Source: Oscillatoriales cyanobacterium PMM_0080 (GTDB lineage Bacteria; Cyanobacteriota; Cyanobacteriia; Cyanobacteriales; Microcoleaceae). From it: 36,087 nt of DNA. Under the pieces are notes generated by a model. It was not told the origin of the DNA. It did no database searches and saw nothing but the letters and a program-made list of their open reading frames with translations. Shown here one piece after another: positions 9,301-15,423 of this stretch. The translations under genes and the position numbers were made by a program. The DNA lies in NCBI GenBank assembly GCA_949127775.1, contig CASBQF010000039.1, positions 1-36,087 on the forward strand, written 5' to 3'. Every line of letters begins with the position of its first letter. Positions within the stretch are counted from its first letter, which is position 1.

Positions 9301-9448
9301 CCCAAAGTGACCAGGCGATCGCTTCTAAGAGAGAGGATTTACCCGCACCATTAGGCCCGCAAATGCAAGCGGTGTGCAAGCCGCGAAAGTCTAAAGCAGC
9401 TTCGCGATAGCTGAGAAAATTTTTAAGTTTAAGTTGTATAGGAATCAT
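6329..9448 (-). CDS. sbcC: SbcC-type SMC exonuclease ATPase subunit (Rad50 homologue)
   Basis: This 1039-residue protein is the ATPase subunit of the SbcCD nuclease, which with the SbcD (Mre11-like) nuclease opens hairpins and processes DNA ends. The N-terminal half-ATPase begins KLKNFLSYREAALDF and has Walker A GPNGAGKSS at 31-39. Long glutamine-rich coiled coils run from about 170 to 500 and from 560 to 880. The zinc hook CPLC (C533, C536), which joins two molecules, sits between them. The C-terminal half has the ABC signature YSGGEA (about 945-950) and Walker B MLIIDEGFGTQD (D979, E980). All key residues are present. sbcD is not next to it in this window. The ATG at 9448 directly precedes the conserved first strand. 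Its likely substrates, DNA palindromes, are common in this window, though no direct link is shown. Confidence 0.95.
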   Translation of the reverse strand: MIPIQLKLKNFLSYREAALDFRGLHTACICGPNGAGKSSLLEAIAWSLWGCCRSDTEDDIIHIGEIDVRVDFTFSTGGQIYRVIRNRRRGQSGSLEFQVSLNASETEDKLNFRTLTDKGLRTTQQKILEHIKLDYDTFINSAYLRQGRADEFMLKKPIERKQVLATLLKLDQYDTLCEQAKDTSKQFKAQVDVLKHSLQTIQEQLQQKETIASEQVQLQQATDLLSSQQQAETAELQQLQLQHHNRQTWQKLLAGHQQQHYNISQECRRLQQELSAAKQQGNELQALLKQENEITAGIAYFHGLQATEETQAGQFKANQEAQNQRQKLQEQQREELSSLHSKIQQLQAQLNVLEQDEKDVLDVLKQQPEVDKGLAQLQAVRSRLNELDQLQLQVSPLLQQQQQKQQKLDRARAGLTARLDEINRQVQVQQQQRQPQLQQEISAIANQILQLENKRVYQERVREKGQERHDFLGNLQAKSRDYQTRLTEIDQKLQLLRKNEGEKTAGEGTASNFAENEQSHSPLMVRDANFGNCPLCDRPLDEHYWNLVVTKHHSQQQEIWNQLWVVREQLAVSEREIQVLRQEYRELEQELAPYQELRERRSHLQAQLDGLSQDENRLKSMRQDAEEIERLLSTGEYGADDLGQLQQIEMQLKQLNYSDRSHSLARSDEKRLRWAEIKQSQIKDAQQKLHKINVRRPDLQTQLADVQQQLEQQKNSSEIQQQILSLDRYILEVGYNLEQHEHVRSEMRKTQFWIARAEKLRSATQQYPQVQQRVNEIANSIAVRDRDLEAVSAQTSAMNQQLQQHPEPSARISAIEQQISRRRQQLDQHLGSLGRLLQQQQNLEALQVQLVAQKEQMQVAKCQYRVYQELGQAFGKNGIQALMIENVLPQLEAETNQILSRLSANQLHVQFITQRAAAAKKSTKLIDTLDILIADARGTRAYETYSGGEAFRINFAIRLALARLLSQRAGTALQMLIIDEGFGTQDAEGCDRLIAAINAIASDFACILTVTHMPHLKEAFQTRIEVTKTAQGSCISLSV

Positions 9449-9516
9449 TTAGGCCATCGCGCCGTACAATCTATCTATATATAATTAACACTATTTGTGC
9501 GCTGTTGGCTAGTTAT

Positions 9517-9858
9517 TCAATCCAGATCGAGAACAATTGTCAGTGCTTCGCAAATATCTTCCATAATTGTGTAGGAGATAACTCCGAGTTGTCGGACGAA
9601 CCTTTGTTTAGAGACGGAACGGACTTGAAAAGTGTCGGCGGCTGAGACTTTAGCTAAGCCATTTTCTAATGTCGGTTCAATCTGCACCATCCACTGGAGC
9701 GGGGAATAAAGATCGTTCCATGCTGTTATGGGAACAATTACTTTGAGCCGCAACTTTCCCACTTCATCATCGCTGACAACCAGAACAGGTCTAGTTTTGC
9801 CGATTTCATCTCCCACCGTTGGATCTAGTCTGACCAGCCAAATTTCGCCCTTACGCAT
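9517..9858 (-). CDS. MazF/PemK-like toxin (type II TA system)
   Basis: The 113-residue protein begins MRKGEIWLVRLDPTVGDEIG and continues KTRPVLVVSDD, then VIVPIT, the strand order of the MazF/PemK/CcdB-fold toxins, which mostly cut mRNA at short sequence motifs. The conserved R and the ITAW strand are present, so it looks intact. Its ATG overlaps the 3' end of the gene upstream by 8 bases (ATGCGTAA), the translational coupling typical of an antitoxin-toxin operon. The target sequence cannot be predicted. Confidence 0.9.
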   Translation of the reverse strand: MRKGEIWLVRLDPTVGDEIGKTRPVLVVSDDEVGKLRLKVIVPITAWNDLYSPLQWMVQIEPTLENGLAKVSAADTFQVRSVSKQRFVRQLGVISYTIMEDICEALTIVLDLD

Positions 9859-10126
9859 TAGTTTTTACCTCTGCGCTCAGGTATTCTTCCTCTGAATCGA
9901 AATACGGTTCGCTGTCGGGCGACCACAAATCGTGCAGCGGTCCTCCTGGTTCATACAAAGGAACTGCTGCTTCTGCGGAGGCTCTGAGTTGCCGCTTTCT
10001 CTCGGCTTTGCGCTGGGCTTTTTGTTCTATGTCGTCGCGCATCATCCGAGAAGCTGTTTCGATGATTTCTAGGCGTTCTTCTGCTGTCAGATTTTGGAGT
10101 GCTGCTAAAATTTCTGTTTTGGTCAT
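9851..10126 (-). CDS. Antitoxin partner of the MazF-like toxin
   Basis: The 91-residue acidic protein begins MTKTEILAALQNLTAEERLE, a helical segment of the kind found in many cyanobacterial antitoxins encoded before MazF/PemK toxins. Residues 30-50 form a charged helix, and the C-terminal third (YEPGGPLHDLWSPDSEPYF) looks disordered and acidic, fit for wrapping around the toxin. No ribbon-helix-helix or AbrB fold is obvious, so DNA binding is unclear. The assignment rests mainly on position, size and the 8-base overlap with the toxin gene. Confidence 0.8.
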   Translation of the reverse strand: MTKTEILAALQNLTAEERLEIIETASRMMRDDIEQKAQRKAERKRQLRASAEAAVPLYEPGGPLHDLWSPDSEPYFDSEEEYLSAEVKTNA

Positions 10127-10199
10127 GATTTTTTGCGGGTGGTTGGTGAGAAAGTTCGATCGAGCTTTCTCATCATTATATCTTTGACCTCATCCCCAA

Positions 10200-10345
10200 A
10201 ATCAGGACACTGCGAGTGCCTTTGTCCCTACAATGATTAATCAGTAGGGAAACGGCATCTTGAGTGTCCTCCGAATTTCCGTGTCCCTACAATGATTAAT
10301 CATTCCTCCCACGGTAGGGAGACGGCATCTTGAGTGTCCTCCAAA
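10200..10345. repeat. Two tandem partial copies of palindromic repeat family C
   Basis: The text TGTCCCTACAATGATTAATC followed by GTAGGGA(A/G)ACGGCATCTTGAGTGTCCTCC occurs twice about 70 bases apart. It matches the centre and right arm of family C, but with CATCTTGAG replacing CACTGCCG, so the arm no longer forms a perfect hairpin. The same CATCTTGAG variant appears at 13674-13684. The spacer lies between the two toxin-antitoxin pairs. Confidence 0.75.
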
Positions 10346-10380
10346 TTGCTATTGTATTGCTATTGTACGGGCGATCGACC

Positions 10381-10845
10381 TTATGGGTAGTTGTTAGGAT
10401 TTTCAACTATCAAACCCTCAATTGTTGCTGCTGCATTTAGTTCACCATCAGCAGATACAAAAGTCATCGGCGGCAAACTGTTAGCTGTGCAGAGGTTATT
10501 TATGCTACAGCCTGTTGCTAGTTGCACAGCATCATAGCCTCGCAATCCGTAGGTTTCAGCTAATGCCATTGCAGAGTTAATAATACTTTCGGTTAATTCT
10601 ACAACTTGATACTCAGATTGCAGATCACTCCTGAACTGATTGCACACTGCTGTAGCATCTGTCGCATTGATACTTCTGCCGCGCGACCTTCTCATAATTG
10701 CAGCAACAATTTCCACACTGGTAATACCAGCAATCAATATATCGTTGTTAAGTGCAGGATCGAACAAACTCAAAACCCATTCCGAACCTGTTTCACTAAT
10801 GTAGCGTTTGACCAGCGCGCTACTATCTACAAAATAAATTGTCAT
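10381..10845 (-). CDS. PIN-domain ribonuclease, VapC-like toxin
   Basis: This 154-residue protein begins MTIYFVDSSALVKRYISETG, the first strand of a PIN domain with acidic residue D7. Further acidic residues of the metal site are E45 (TSVEIVAA), D105 (LRGYDAVQLA) and D133 (FVSADGEL), so the full set is present and the enzyme should be an active magnesium-dependent RNase. It starts directly after the TAG stop of the gene at 10846-11109, with no gap, which indicates an antitoxin-toxin operon. Confidence 0.92.
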   Translation of the reverse strand: MTIYFVDSSALVKRYISETGSEWVLSLFDPALNNDILIAGITSVEIVAAIMRRSRGRSINATDATAVCNQFRSDLQSEYQVVELTESIINSAMALAETYGLRGYDAVQLATGCSINNLCTANSLPPMTFVSADGELNAAATIEGLIVENPNNYP

Positions 10846-11109
10846 CTAGCCGCGTTCCTCAATAATTGTCTCAGAAACAGGCTGGCCCTGTACCTGAATT
10901 AGTCGCCGTTCTGTTTGCTGATTCCAAGAAGAATGCTTGATTTTTTTTACTAAACCAGAAGTTAACAGCGCTTGGTGAAATCTTGTCCGTTGAGCAGTTT
11001 GTTCTTTCTGGGCTAGATATCTCCCAATAGCGCGCTCTAGTTGCTGAAGTTCTAGCACTTCTAGGGTGTCAAGCTGATTGAGGATTTTGTTGAATATTCC
11101 CTGCGACAT
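10846..11109 (-). CDS. Antitoxin-like partner of the PIN toxin
   Basis: The 87-residue protein begins MSQGIFNKILNQLDTLEVLE and is mostly helical and charged, with the pattern LDTLEVLELQQLERAIGRYL. That pattern is common in small cyanobacterial proteins encoded directly before PIN toxins. It shows no clear AbrB, RHH or Phd fold. Its stop codon abuts the toxin ATG. The call is by context; the helical sequence alone would not identify it. Confidence 0.72.
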   Translation of the reverse strand: MSQGIFNKILNQLDTLEVLELQQLERAIGRYLAQKEQTAQRTRFHQALLTSGLVKKIKHSSWNQQTERRLIQVQGQPVSETIIEERG

Positions 11110-11285
11110 AGGATTCTACTTTTTACGCTTGGCTAGTTTATCTACTATACAACCAAGTGTCCTCCGATCGCGCGGGAAACGGCATTGCCGTCTCCTGCGA
11201 ATTATCCTGTCATCAAAAAAGGATTGACCGTATTCCTACAGCCAACCCCGCGCCTATTTAGTTGTCGTTTTGCTCAAATAGCTTA

Positions 11286-12341
11286 CTATCTGATAACATT
11301 CGGGAACGTATAGCCGACACCGAGTAACAATCCCACTTCAGCTCCGTCAACAAAACCCACATTCAGTCCCGCTGTTGCTGTAAAATTGCTGGAAATTGGT
11401 ACATCTACGCCACCAGAAATCAGGAAGCCAAAATTACCATCATCCCCGGTAGAAATTATCACACCAGCACCTACATAAGGAGCAGCCGTAATCACAAAAT
11501 CATCGCTGACTTCGACAGCATTTTGAGAGACAAAATCGTAGGTAACGGGAACTAGAATAGTTAAGTTGTCGCGGAACAAAACACTCGGTCTCACTGAGAA
11601 ATTGTTGGTCAAACCAATTTTGCTAATAATCGCAAATGAGCCGTCGCCTAATGCTGTATCTCCGCCAAAACCTAGATTACCACCAATACCGATGTAGCTG
11701 GGGCCTGAACGAGTAGCTCGGCCTGGTCTGACGGTGGTACCGCCTGCTGGTTGAGCCAATATCTGAGGTTTTTCTGAGGCAGTTGCCGGTTTTTGGGCAA
11801 GTTTCGGTTGGTTTGTCAGCGCCTTGGCGGAAGTGCTGACAGGATTGCTTAGCACTTCTTGTGCTGTTTTTACTTCTTTTTCTTCCTTCGCTGCTGTCAG
11901 TTCGGCATTAGGTCGATCGATCTTTTCGGCAATCAGCGAATTTGATGGGGTTTTAACGGCACTATCAGCAATTTTACCTGTTTCTTGAGAATTTTCAGTC
12001 TCGGCAATTTCCGATGTTGCTGCTGCGGATTGTTCTGGGGTAGCAACCCATGCTGGCAAGTTGGCTGTCGGGGCCTCGGCGGATGGCTGTGCCGGTGCTG
12101 TTAGTTCGATCGAACTGATAGAATCAATTTTTGTATCACTGGCTGCTGTTTCTGCATCGGGTTTAACGGATGCCTGTGCCGCCGGTTCAGAAATTTGGTC
12201 AACATTTTGAGTCGCCAAAGTTGTGGTAGCGACATCCGGCAAATTGCCTGTTTCAGCTTTCGCGGACAGGGTACTGCAACAAACGGCTAAAGCTGCAAGA
12301 TTTATTAACGCGAAAGCAGACTTGGAAAATAGACTCTTCAT
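11286..12341 (-). CDS. Exported protein with disordered linker and predicted C-terminal beta-barrel
   Basis: The 351-residue protein has a Sec signal peptide (about 1-29, ending LSAKA). Residues 30-205 are low-complexity, rich in A, T, E, P and S, and probably disordered. The C-terminal part (about 212-351) starts GPSYIGIGGNLGFGGD and alternates glycine-rich and hydrophobic strands (IISKIGLTNNFSVRPSVLF, ITAAPYVGAGVIIS, FTATAGLNVGFVDGAEVG), as in small outer-membrane barrels. It ends GVGYTFPNVIR, not with a classical terminal phenylalanine. A GAGGAG ribosome-binding site precedes the ATG. I cannot assign it to a named family. It is divergent from the cNMP-fold gene across a 660 bp spacer, so regulation from that spacer is likely. 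Confidence 0.8.
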   Translation of the reverse strand: MKSLFSKSAFALINLAALAVCCSTLSAKAETGNLPDVATTTLATQNVDQISEPAAQASVKPDAETAASDTKIDSISSIELTAPAQPSAEAPTANLPAWVATPEQSAAATSEIAETENSQETGKIADSAVKTPSNSLIAEKIDRPNAELTAAKEEKEVKTAQEVLSNPVSTSAKALTNQPKLAQKPATASEKPQILAQPAGGTTVRPGRATRSGPSYIGIGGNLGFGGDTALGDGSFAIISKIGLTNNFSVRPSVLFRDNLTILVPVTYDFVSQNAVEVSDDFVITAAPYVGAGVIISTGDDGNFGFLISGGVDVPISSNFTATAGLNVGFVDGAEVGLLLGVGYTFPNVIR

Positions 12342-13001
12342 AACAAACTCCTCAATGAACGGTGTGTTAAAAGTGTAAGTGTTTGAGGGCTCTCGTCGAG
12401 AGCTTTGCTCAAAAATGACACAAATTTAAGTTGTGTTGTTCCTACATTGGCATTCAACCGTTGATGAGTCAACTCTCAAGTTGATTAGATTCAAGCACTG
12501 ACAGCGGGTTTATCTGGTAATTTTCATTTACAGTTCGATCGGCTAAAAATCAATCCTAGGGTGGATTTCAACCTCAATGCTGTTTGATTAAATGGTCGAT
12601 CGGGCGGGGCGGGGCACTCACACTTCTGACCCGAACCAATCGGATTTTGAGAGCGCCGAAGCTCAGAATCGAGACACAGCAAGCTTTTTAAACAGTTTTA
12701 GGAGTCACGACTCAAAATTAATTGTGGCCGTTGTTGCATCATTGGGTGCGTGATGGCGTCCGACACCGGAATCTACGGCTGCTGCATAGTCCCGGACAAG
12801 TGATGTAGAATATCACTGTTCCGAAAATATACTTGTAGCTCGATCGTGTCAAAATTATTGAATCTTATTAGAATTGTCTGAAATTTAGTATTTTATTCAT
12901 AAAGTTTAGCGTTCGCTTTTGCTTAGTGGCTGACTATCTAACAACAGCACCCCAATCAACAAGTAGAAAAATACAAATTATCTGAATCTTAACCTGATTT
13001 T
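12342..13001. other. 660 bp divergent intergenic region, no gene seen
   Basis: This spacer separates the exported barrel-like protein (minus strand) from the cNMP-fold gene (plus strand), so it should hold promoters for both. It has no family A-E repeat, unlike most long spacers here. Small dyads are visible (GGGCTCTCGTCGAGAGC near 12388-12404; TCAACTCTCAAGTTGATTAG near 12470). The 100 bases before 13002 are AT-rich. No open frame, tRNA or riboswitch is recognisable. The length leaves room for an unannotated small RNA, but nothing in the text proves one. Confidence 0.5.
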
Positions 13002-13541
13002 ATGAGCAAAGTTCTAGTCATATTAGGCGAATTGAGCGATCGCGACATCGATTGGATGCTCGCCAACGGCACGCGCACCCAAGTTCCACCCGGCACTACA
13101 CTCATCACCGAAGGAAAGCCCTTAGACGCCCTTTACATAGTTCTGGAGGGAACTTTGAGCGTTGCTGTATCATCTTTGGGCGACAAAGAAATTGGCAAAA
13201 TTGTTTCTGGGGAAGTGTTGGGCGAAATGTCTTTTGTAGACGGGAGACTTCCTTCTGCTAGCGTCACGGCCATTGAAGAAAGCCTTATCCTGTCAATTCC
13301 CAGGCGATTGCTAACTGAAAAACTGGAGCAAGATGTGCTGTTTTCTCTGCGGTTTTATCGGGCGATTACCAAATTTTTGTCGTCGAGACTGCGGGGTACA
13401 GTCAAACGCTTCGGCGAAGATACTGATTATTTAACATATCAAGATCCAGGCGACGAAAGTGCGATCGGGCAAAACATCGAAAATCCAGATTTGGCTCAAT
13501 CTAGATTTCAATGGCTATTGCAGCGTTTGAAGGGGACTTGA
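13002..13541 (+). CDS. Stand-alone cyclic-nucleotide-binding-domain protein
   Basis: The 179-residue protein is a Crp-type cNMP-binding beta-roll (about 12-130: PPGTTLITEGKPLDALYIVL, then GEVLGEMSFVDGRLPSASVT) followed by a helical tail. There is no helix-turn-helix domain, so it is not a transcription factor of the Crp class. The phosphate-binding cassette keeps E75 (GEM) but has P84 where the cAMP-binding arginine of the RSAT motif normally stands, so cyclic-nucleotide binding is doubtful. Similar lone domains are common in cyanobacteria and are thought to act as protein-protein modules. It is divergent from the exported protein upstream and lies some 10 kb from the adenylate cyclase; a functional link is only a possibility. 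Confidence 0.88.
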   Translation: MSKVLVILGELSDRDIDWMLANGTRTQVPPGTTLITEGKPLDALYIVLEGTLSVAVSSLGDKEIGKIVSGEVLGEMSFVDGRLPSASVTAIEESLILSIPRRLLTEKLEQDVLFSLRFYRAITKFLSSRLRGTVKRFGEDTDYLTYQDPGDESAIGQNIENPDLAQSRFQWLLQRLKGT

Positions 13542-13619
13542 ATTGGTTATCTGTGATTAGTTATTTGTTACTGGTTATTTGTTACTGGTTATTTACTACC
13601 AATTAGCAATTTCCAACTT

Positions 13620-13765
13620 ATGAGATAGAGGACACGGCAGTGCCGTGTCCCTACAATTAATAACGGTAGGGAAACGGCATCTTGAGATAAGCGAGGACAC
13701 GGCAGTGCCGTATCCCTACAATTAATAACGGTAGGGAAACGGCACTGCCGTGTCCTCTATCTCAT
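13620..13765. repeat. Double family C palindrome with 27 bp perfect arms and 65 bp internal duplication
   Basis: The left arm 13620-13646 and right arm 13739-13765 are perfectly complementary over 27 bases (ATGAGATAGAGGACACGGCA...). Between them a 65 bp unit is repeated directly (starts at 13628 and 13693), so two family C units sit inside one palindrome. A family B palindrome (ATTCCGGCGCAGCCGGAATT, 13764-13783) follows directly. Confidence 0.85.
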
Positions 13766-13785
13766 TCCGGCGCAGCCGGAATTAA

Positions 13786-13829
13786 TCACAAATCACAAAT
13801 CACAAATCACAAATAACCAATCACAAATC
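13786..13829. repeat. Short tandem heptamer-type repeat (AATCACA)n
   Basis: AATCACA is repeated head to tail about five times, with an ATAACCA variant. A partly complementary run of TTATTTGTTACTGG units lies at 13556-13605 on the other side of the double palindrome, so the heptamers form an outer layer around it. This is the class known as short tandemly repeated repetitive sequences in filamentous cyanobacteria. Units abut without unique spacers, so it is not a CRISPR. Confidence 0.75.
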
Positions 13830-13833
13830 ACCC

Positions 13834-14247
13834 TTAAAAAACATATTTTTCAGCGACGCGCCAGTAGCGAGAGAAACGCTTCAAATCAATGTAACCATCG
13901 TAGCGGACAAAGGCTTCTGGTGGCAAAACTTCTACTGGGTGCGATCGCCTAATTTTCCGGCAAATATCCTGAAACCCAGGACTGGGACTTTCCGCAGTCA
14001 CTACTTGATTCGCACCGGATTCTTGAGCAAAAGCGATAACTTCCGTAGCCACATCGCCGCGCCGAATAACTACCGGCAACTCCAGCAAACATTCGTAAAT
14101 AAACACCATTCGTTTGAGACTCAACTGCCATTCATCTATCAGTTTGTCATCCCAAACCCAGATTGCGGGTGCTTCTGGATGTGCTTGAAAAGCCGGCCCT
14201 TCAGGACTCAAACAGTCGCCGTGTAGCCAAATAATCGAATTGTTCAT
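13834..14247 (-). CDS. Photolyase-like N-terminal (Rossmann-like antenna) domain as a separate protein
   Basis: The 137-residue protein corresponds to the alpha/beta N-terminal domain of photolyases and cryptochromes, which normally holds an antenna cofactor. It starts NNSIIWLHGDCLSPEGPA, then AIWVWDDKLIDEWQLS, ELPVVIRRGDVATEVIAFAQ (the GD step that in whole photolyases precedes the helix of this domain), QVVTAESPSPGFQDICRKI and ends FSRYWRVAEKYVF. The FAD domain is absent here but is encoded in the upstream gene (14368-15228) on the same strand, 120 bp away. The two proteins together would make one split photolyase/cryptochrome, in inverted gene order compared with the fused protein. A 24 bp palindrome (family A) lies between them. 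Family assignment by pattern; partnership inferred. Confidence 0.75.
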   Translation of the reverse strand: MNNSIIWLHGDCLSPEGPAFQAHPEAPAIWVWDDKLIDEWQLSLKRMVFIYECLLELPVVIRRGDVATEVIAFAQESGANQVVTAESPSPGFQDICRKIRRSHPVEVLPPEAFVRYDGYIDLKRFSRYWRVAEKYVF

Positions 14248-14267
14248 TGCTTAGTAATTAGTAATTT

Positions 14268-14329
14268 GGTTTGTAGTGAGGACTTCAGTCCGCATCAAAT
14301 TCAGAGGACTGAAGTCCTCACTACAAACC
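14268..14329. repeat. Palindromic repeat, family A (GAGGACTTCAGTCC)
   Basis: Perfect 24 bp arms (14268-14291 and 14306-14329, GGTTTGTAGTGAGGACTTCAGTCC) surround a 14 bp loop. Related copies lie at 31655-31715 and 30614-30814. It sits in the gap between the two halves of the split photolyase and could form a strong hairpin in a joint transcript. Confidence 0.88.
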
Positions 14330-14367
14330 TTTATCAAACATCATGTAGAATATGTTGGCGAACTTGC

Positions 14368-15228
14368 TTAATTTTTCCTGCCCTTTTTAGGACGCTCCCA
14401 GCTTTTAGAACCGCCCGTGCGATCGACTGATTCGCCCTTCGGAAATAACTTGCCTTCCAAATATTCGTAAGTTCCCTCAAAATCGCATTGTCCGTACAGA
14501 GGACAATCACGACAATAAACCTTTTTAGTAAAGCGCTCCACATTTTCCCGATTAAAAAAATAAGGTTTGTGACTAAAAGTGCTCGCTACCCACTGCCAAG
14601 AAAGATTATTACTCGCCGGATCTCCATCTAGCAAATGTTCCAAAAACCAGCGAGCTCCAGCTTGCCACTTCACCTTGCGCCAGTGTACGAGATAAGCCGC
14701 AGTCCACATCCGCTGATGATTGTGCAAATAACCAGTTTCTCGCAACTCGCGACTGATACTGTCGATGCAAACCAAACCAGTCGTGCCCTCAATGACATCT
14801 TGGGGCATAGTTTCGCTGTAATCTGAAGCAGTGTAACCAGTTTTGTACTCTTCCCGGTCTTGCCAAATCCCTTTGCCCAATTCGGCGTAGAGTCGCTGCC
14901 AATAATCGCGCCAACCCAACTCGTTGACGAGTTTCGTGGCATCTTCTTGATGCTGCACTTTTTCTAGTACGGCATCTCGGACTTCGGCAAGGCTCAAAAC
15001 GCCGTAGCGCAAATAGGGGGACAAGCGCGTTACTGCGCCGTTGAGAAAGTTGCGGCTTGAGGCGTATTTGCCGGGATTGACTTGTTTGAGCACTTTCTCG
15101 GCTGCTTTGCGCCCGCCCATCGTGGGGGGTACGTTGCTGTCTCGGGCGGCGGCTTCAGGGAACTGTTGGCTCACGTAGGCGATTAATTCGTCGCGGCTGT
15201 CAAATTCCCGCTTCATGTCCTGAGTCAT
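14368..15228 (-). CDS. FAD-binding domain of a split photolyase/cryptochrome, candidate [4Fe-4S] type
   Basis: The 286-residue protein is the helical FAD-binding half of the photolyase/cryptochrome family without its antenna domain. Family motifs are clear: RLSPYLRYGVLSLAEVRDAV (69-88), NELGWRDYW (102-110), RETGYLHNHQRMWTAAYLVH (163-182), WFLEHLLDGDPASNNLSWQW (194-213) and KPYFFNRENVERF. Four cysteines, C154 (GLVCIDSI, just before the GYLHNHQRM helix), C239, C242 and C248 (VYCRDCPLYGQCDF), lie where the FeS-containing bacterial photolyases (PhrB, CryB) place their cluster ligands, though the last spacing is shorter (five residues between C242 and C248). The FAD site looks complete. The antenna domain is a separate protein downstream. 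The gene is divergent from ribD, which makes the flavin precursor. It may repair UV photoproducts or act as a blue-light receptor; the sequence does not settle which. Confidence 0.93.
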   Translation of the reverse strand: MTQDMKREFDSRDELIAYVSQQFPEAAARDSNVPPTMGGRKAAEKVLKQVNPGKYASSRNFLNGAVTRLSPYLRYGVLSLAEVRDAVLEKVQHQEDATKLVNELGWRDYWQRLYAELGKGIWQDREEYKTGYTASDYSETMPQDVIEGTTGLVCIDSISRELRETGYLHNHQRMWTAAYLVHWRKVKWQAGARWFLEHLLDGDPASNNLSWQWVASTFSHKPYFFNRENVERFTKKVYCRDCPLYGQCDFEGTYEYLEGKLFPKGESVDRTGGSKSWERPKKGRKN

Positions 15229-15423
15229 TATTTTTTCTTGCTTAGGCGGCTCTTGTTTTTTAATGTTAATGGTATTTGTTCCGGTGTGCCTGGCCGGAGA
15301 GCCCGCGAATCACTATTCGATCGCCACCCTGTAAAATTTGGTGTCGCGATTCAACATCGGCAACACGGCCAAAATTAGCGTTAAAGTCACTAAACTTAGG
15401 ATTAAATATCATCGCAAAATCTC

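Noticed and set aside
13786-13829. Possible CRISPR array from regular AATCACA repeats
   Set aside because: Units are 7 bases with no unique spacers and no cas genes nearby.
13939-14226. Antisense frame across the split photolyase antenna gene
   Set aside because: The minus-strand protein has a clear family pattern and the plus-strand frame does not.
15229-15423. FMN riboswitch upstream of ribD
   Set aside because: No RFN-type conserved helix or core motif is recognisable; the ATG is also close to AT-rich sequence without a clear aptamer.
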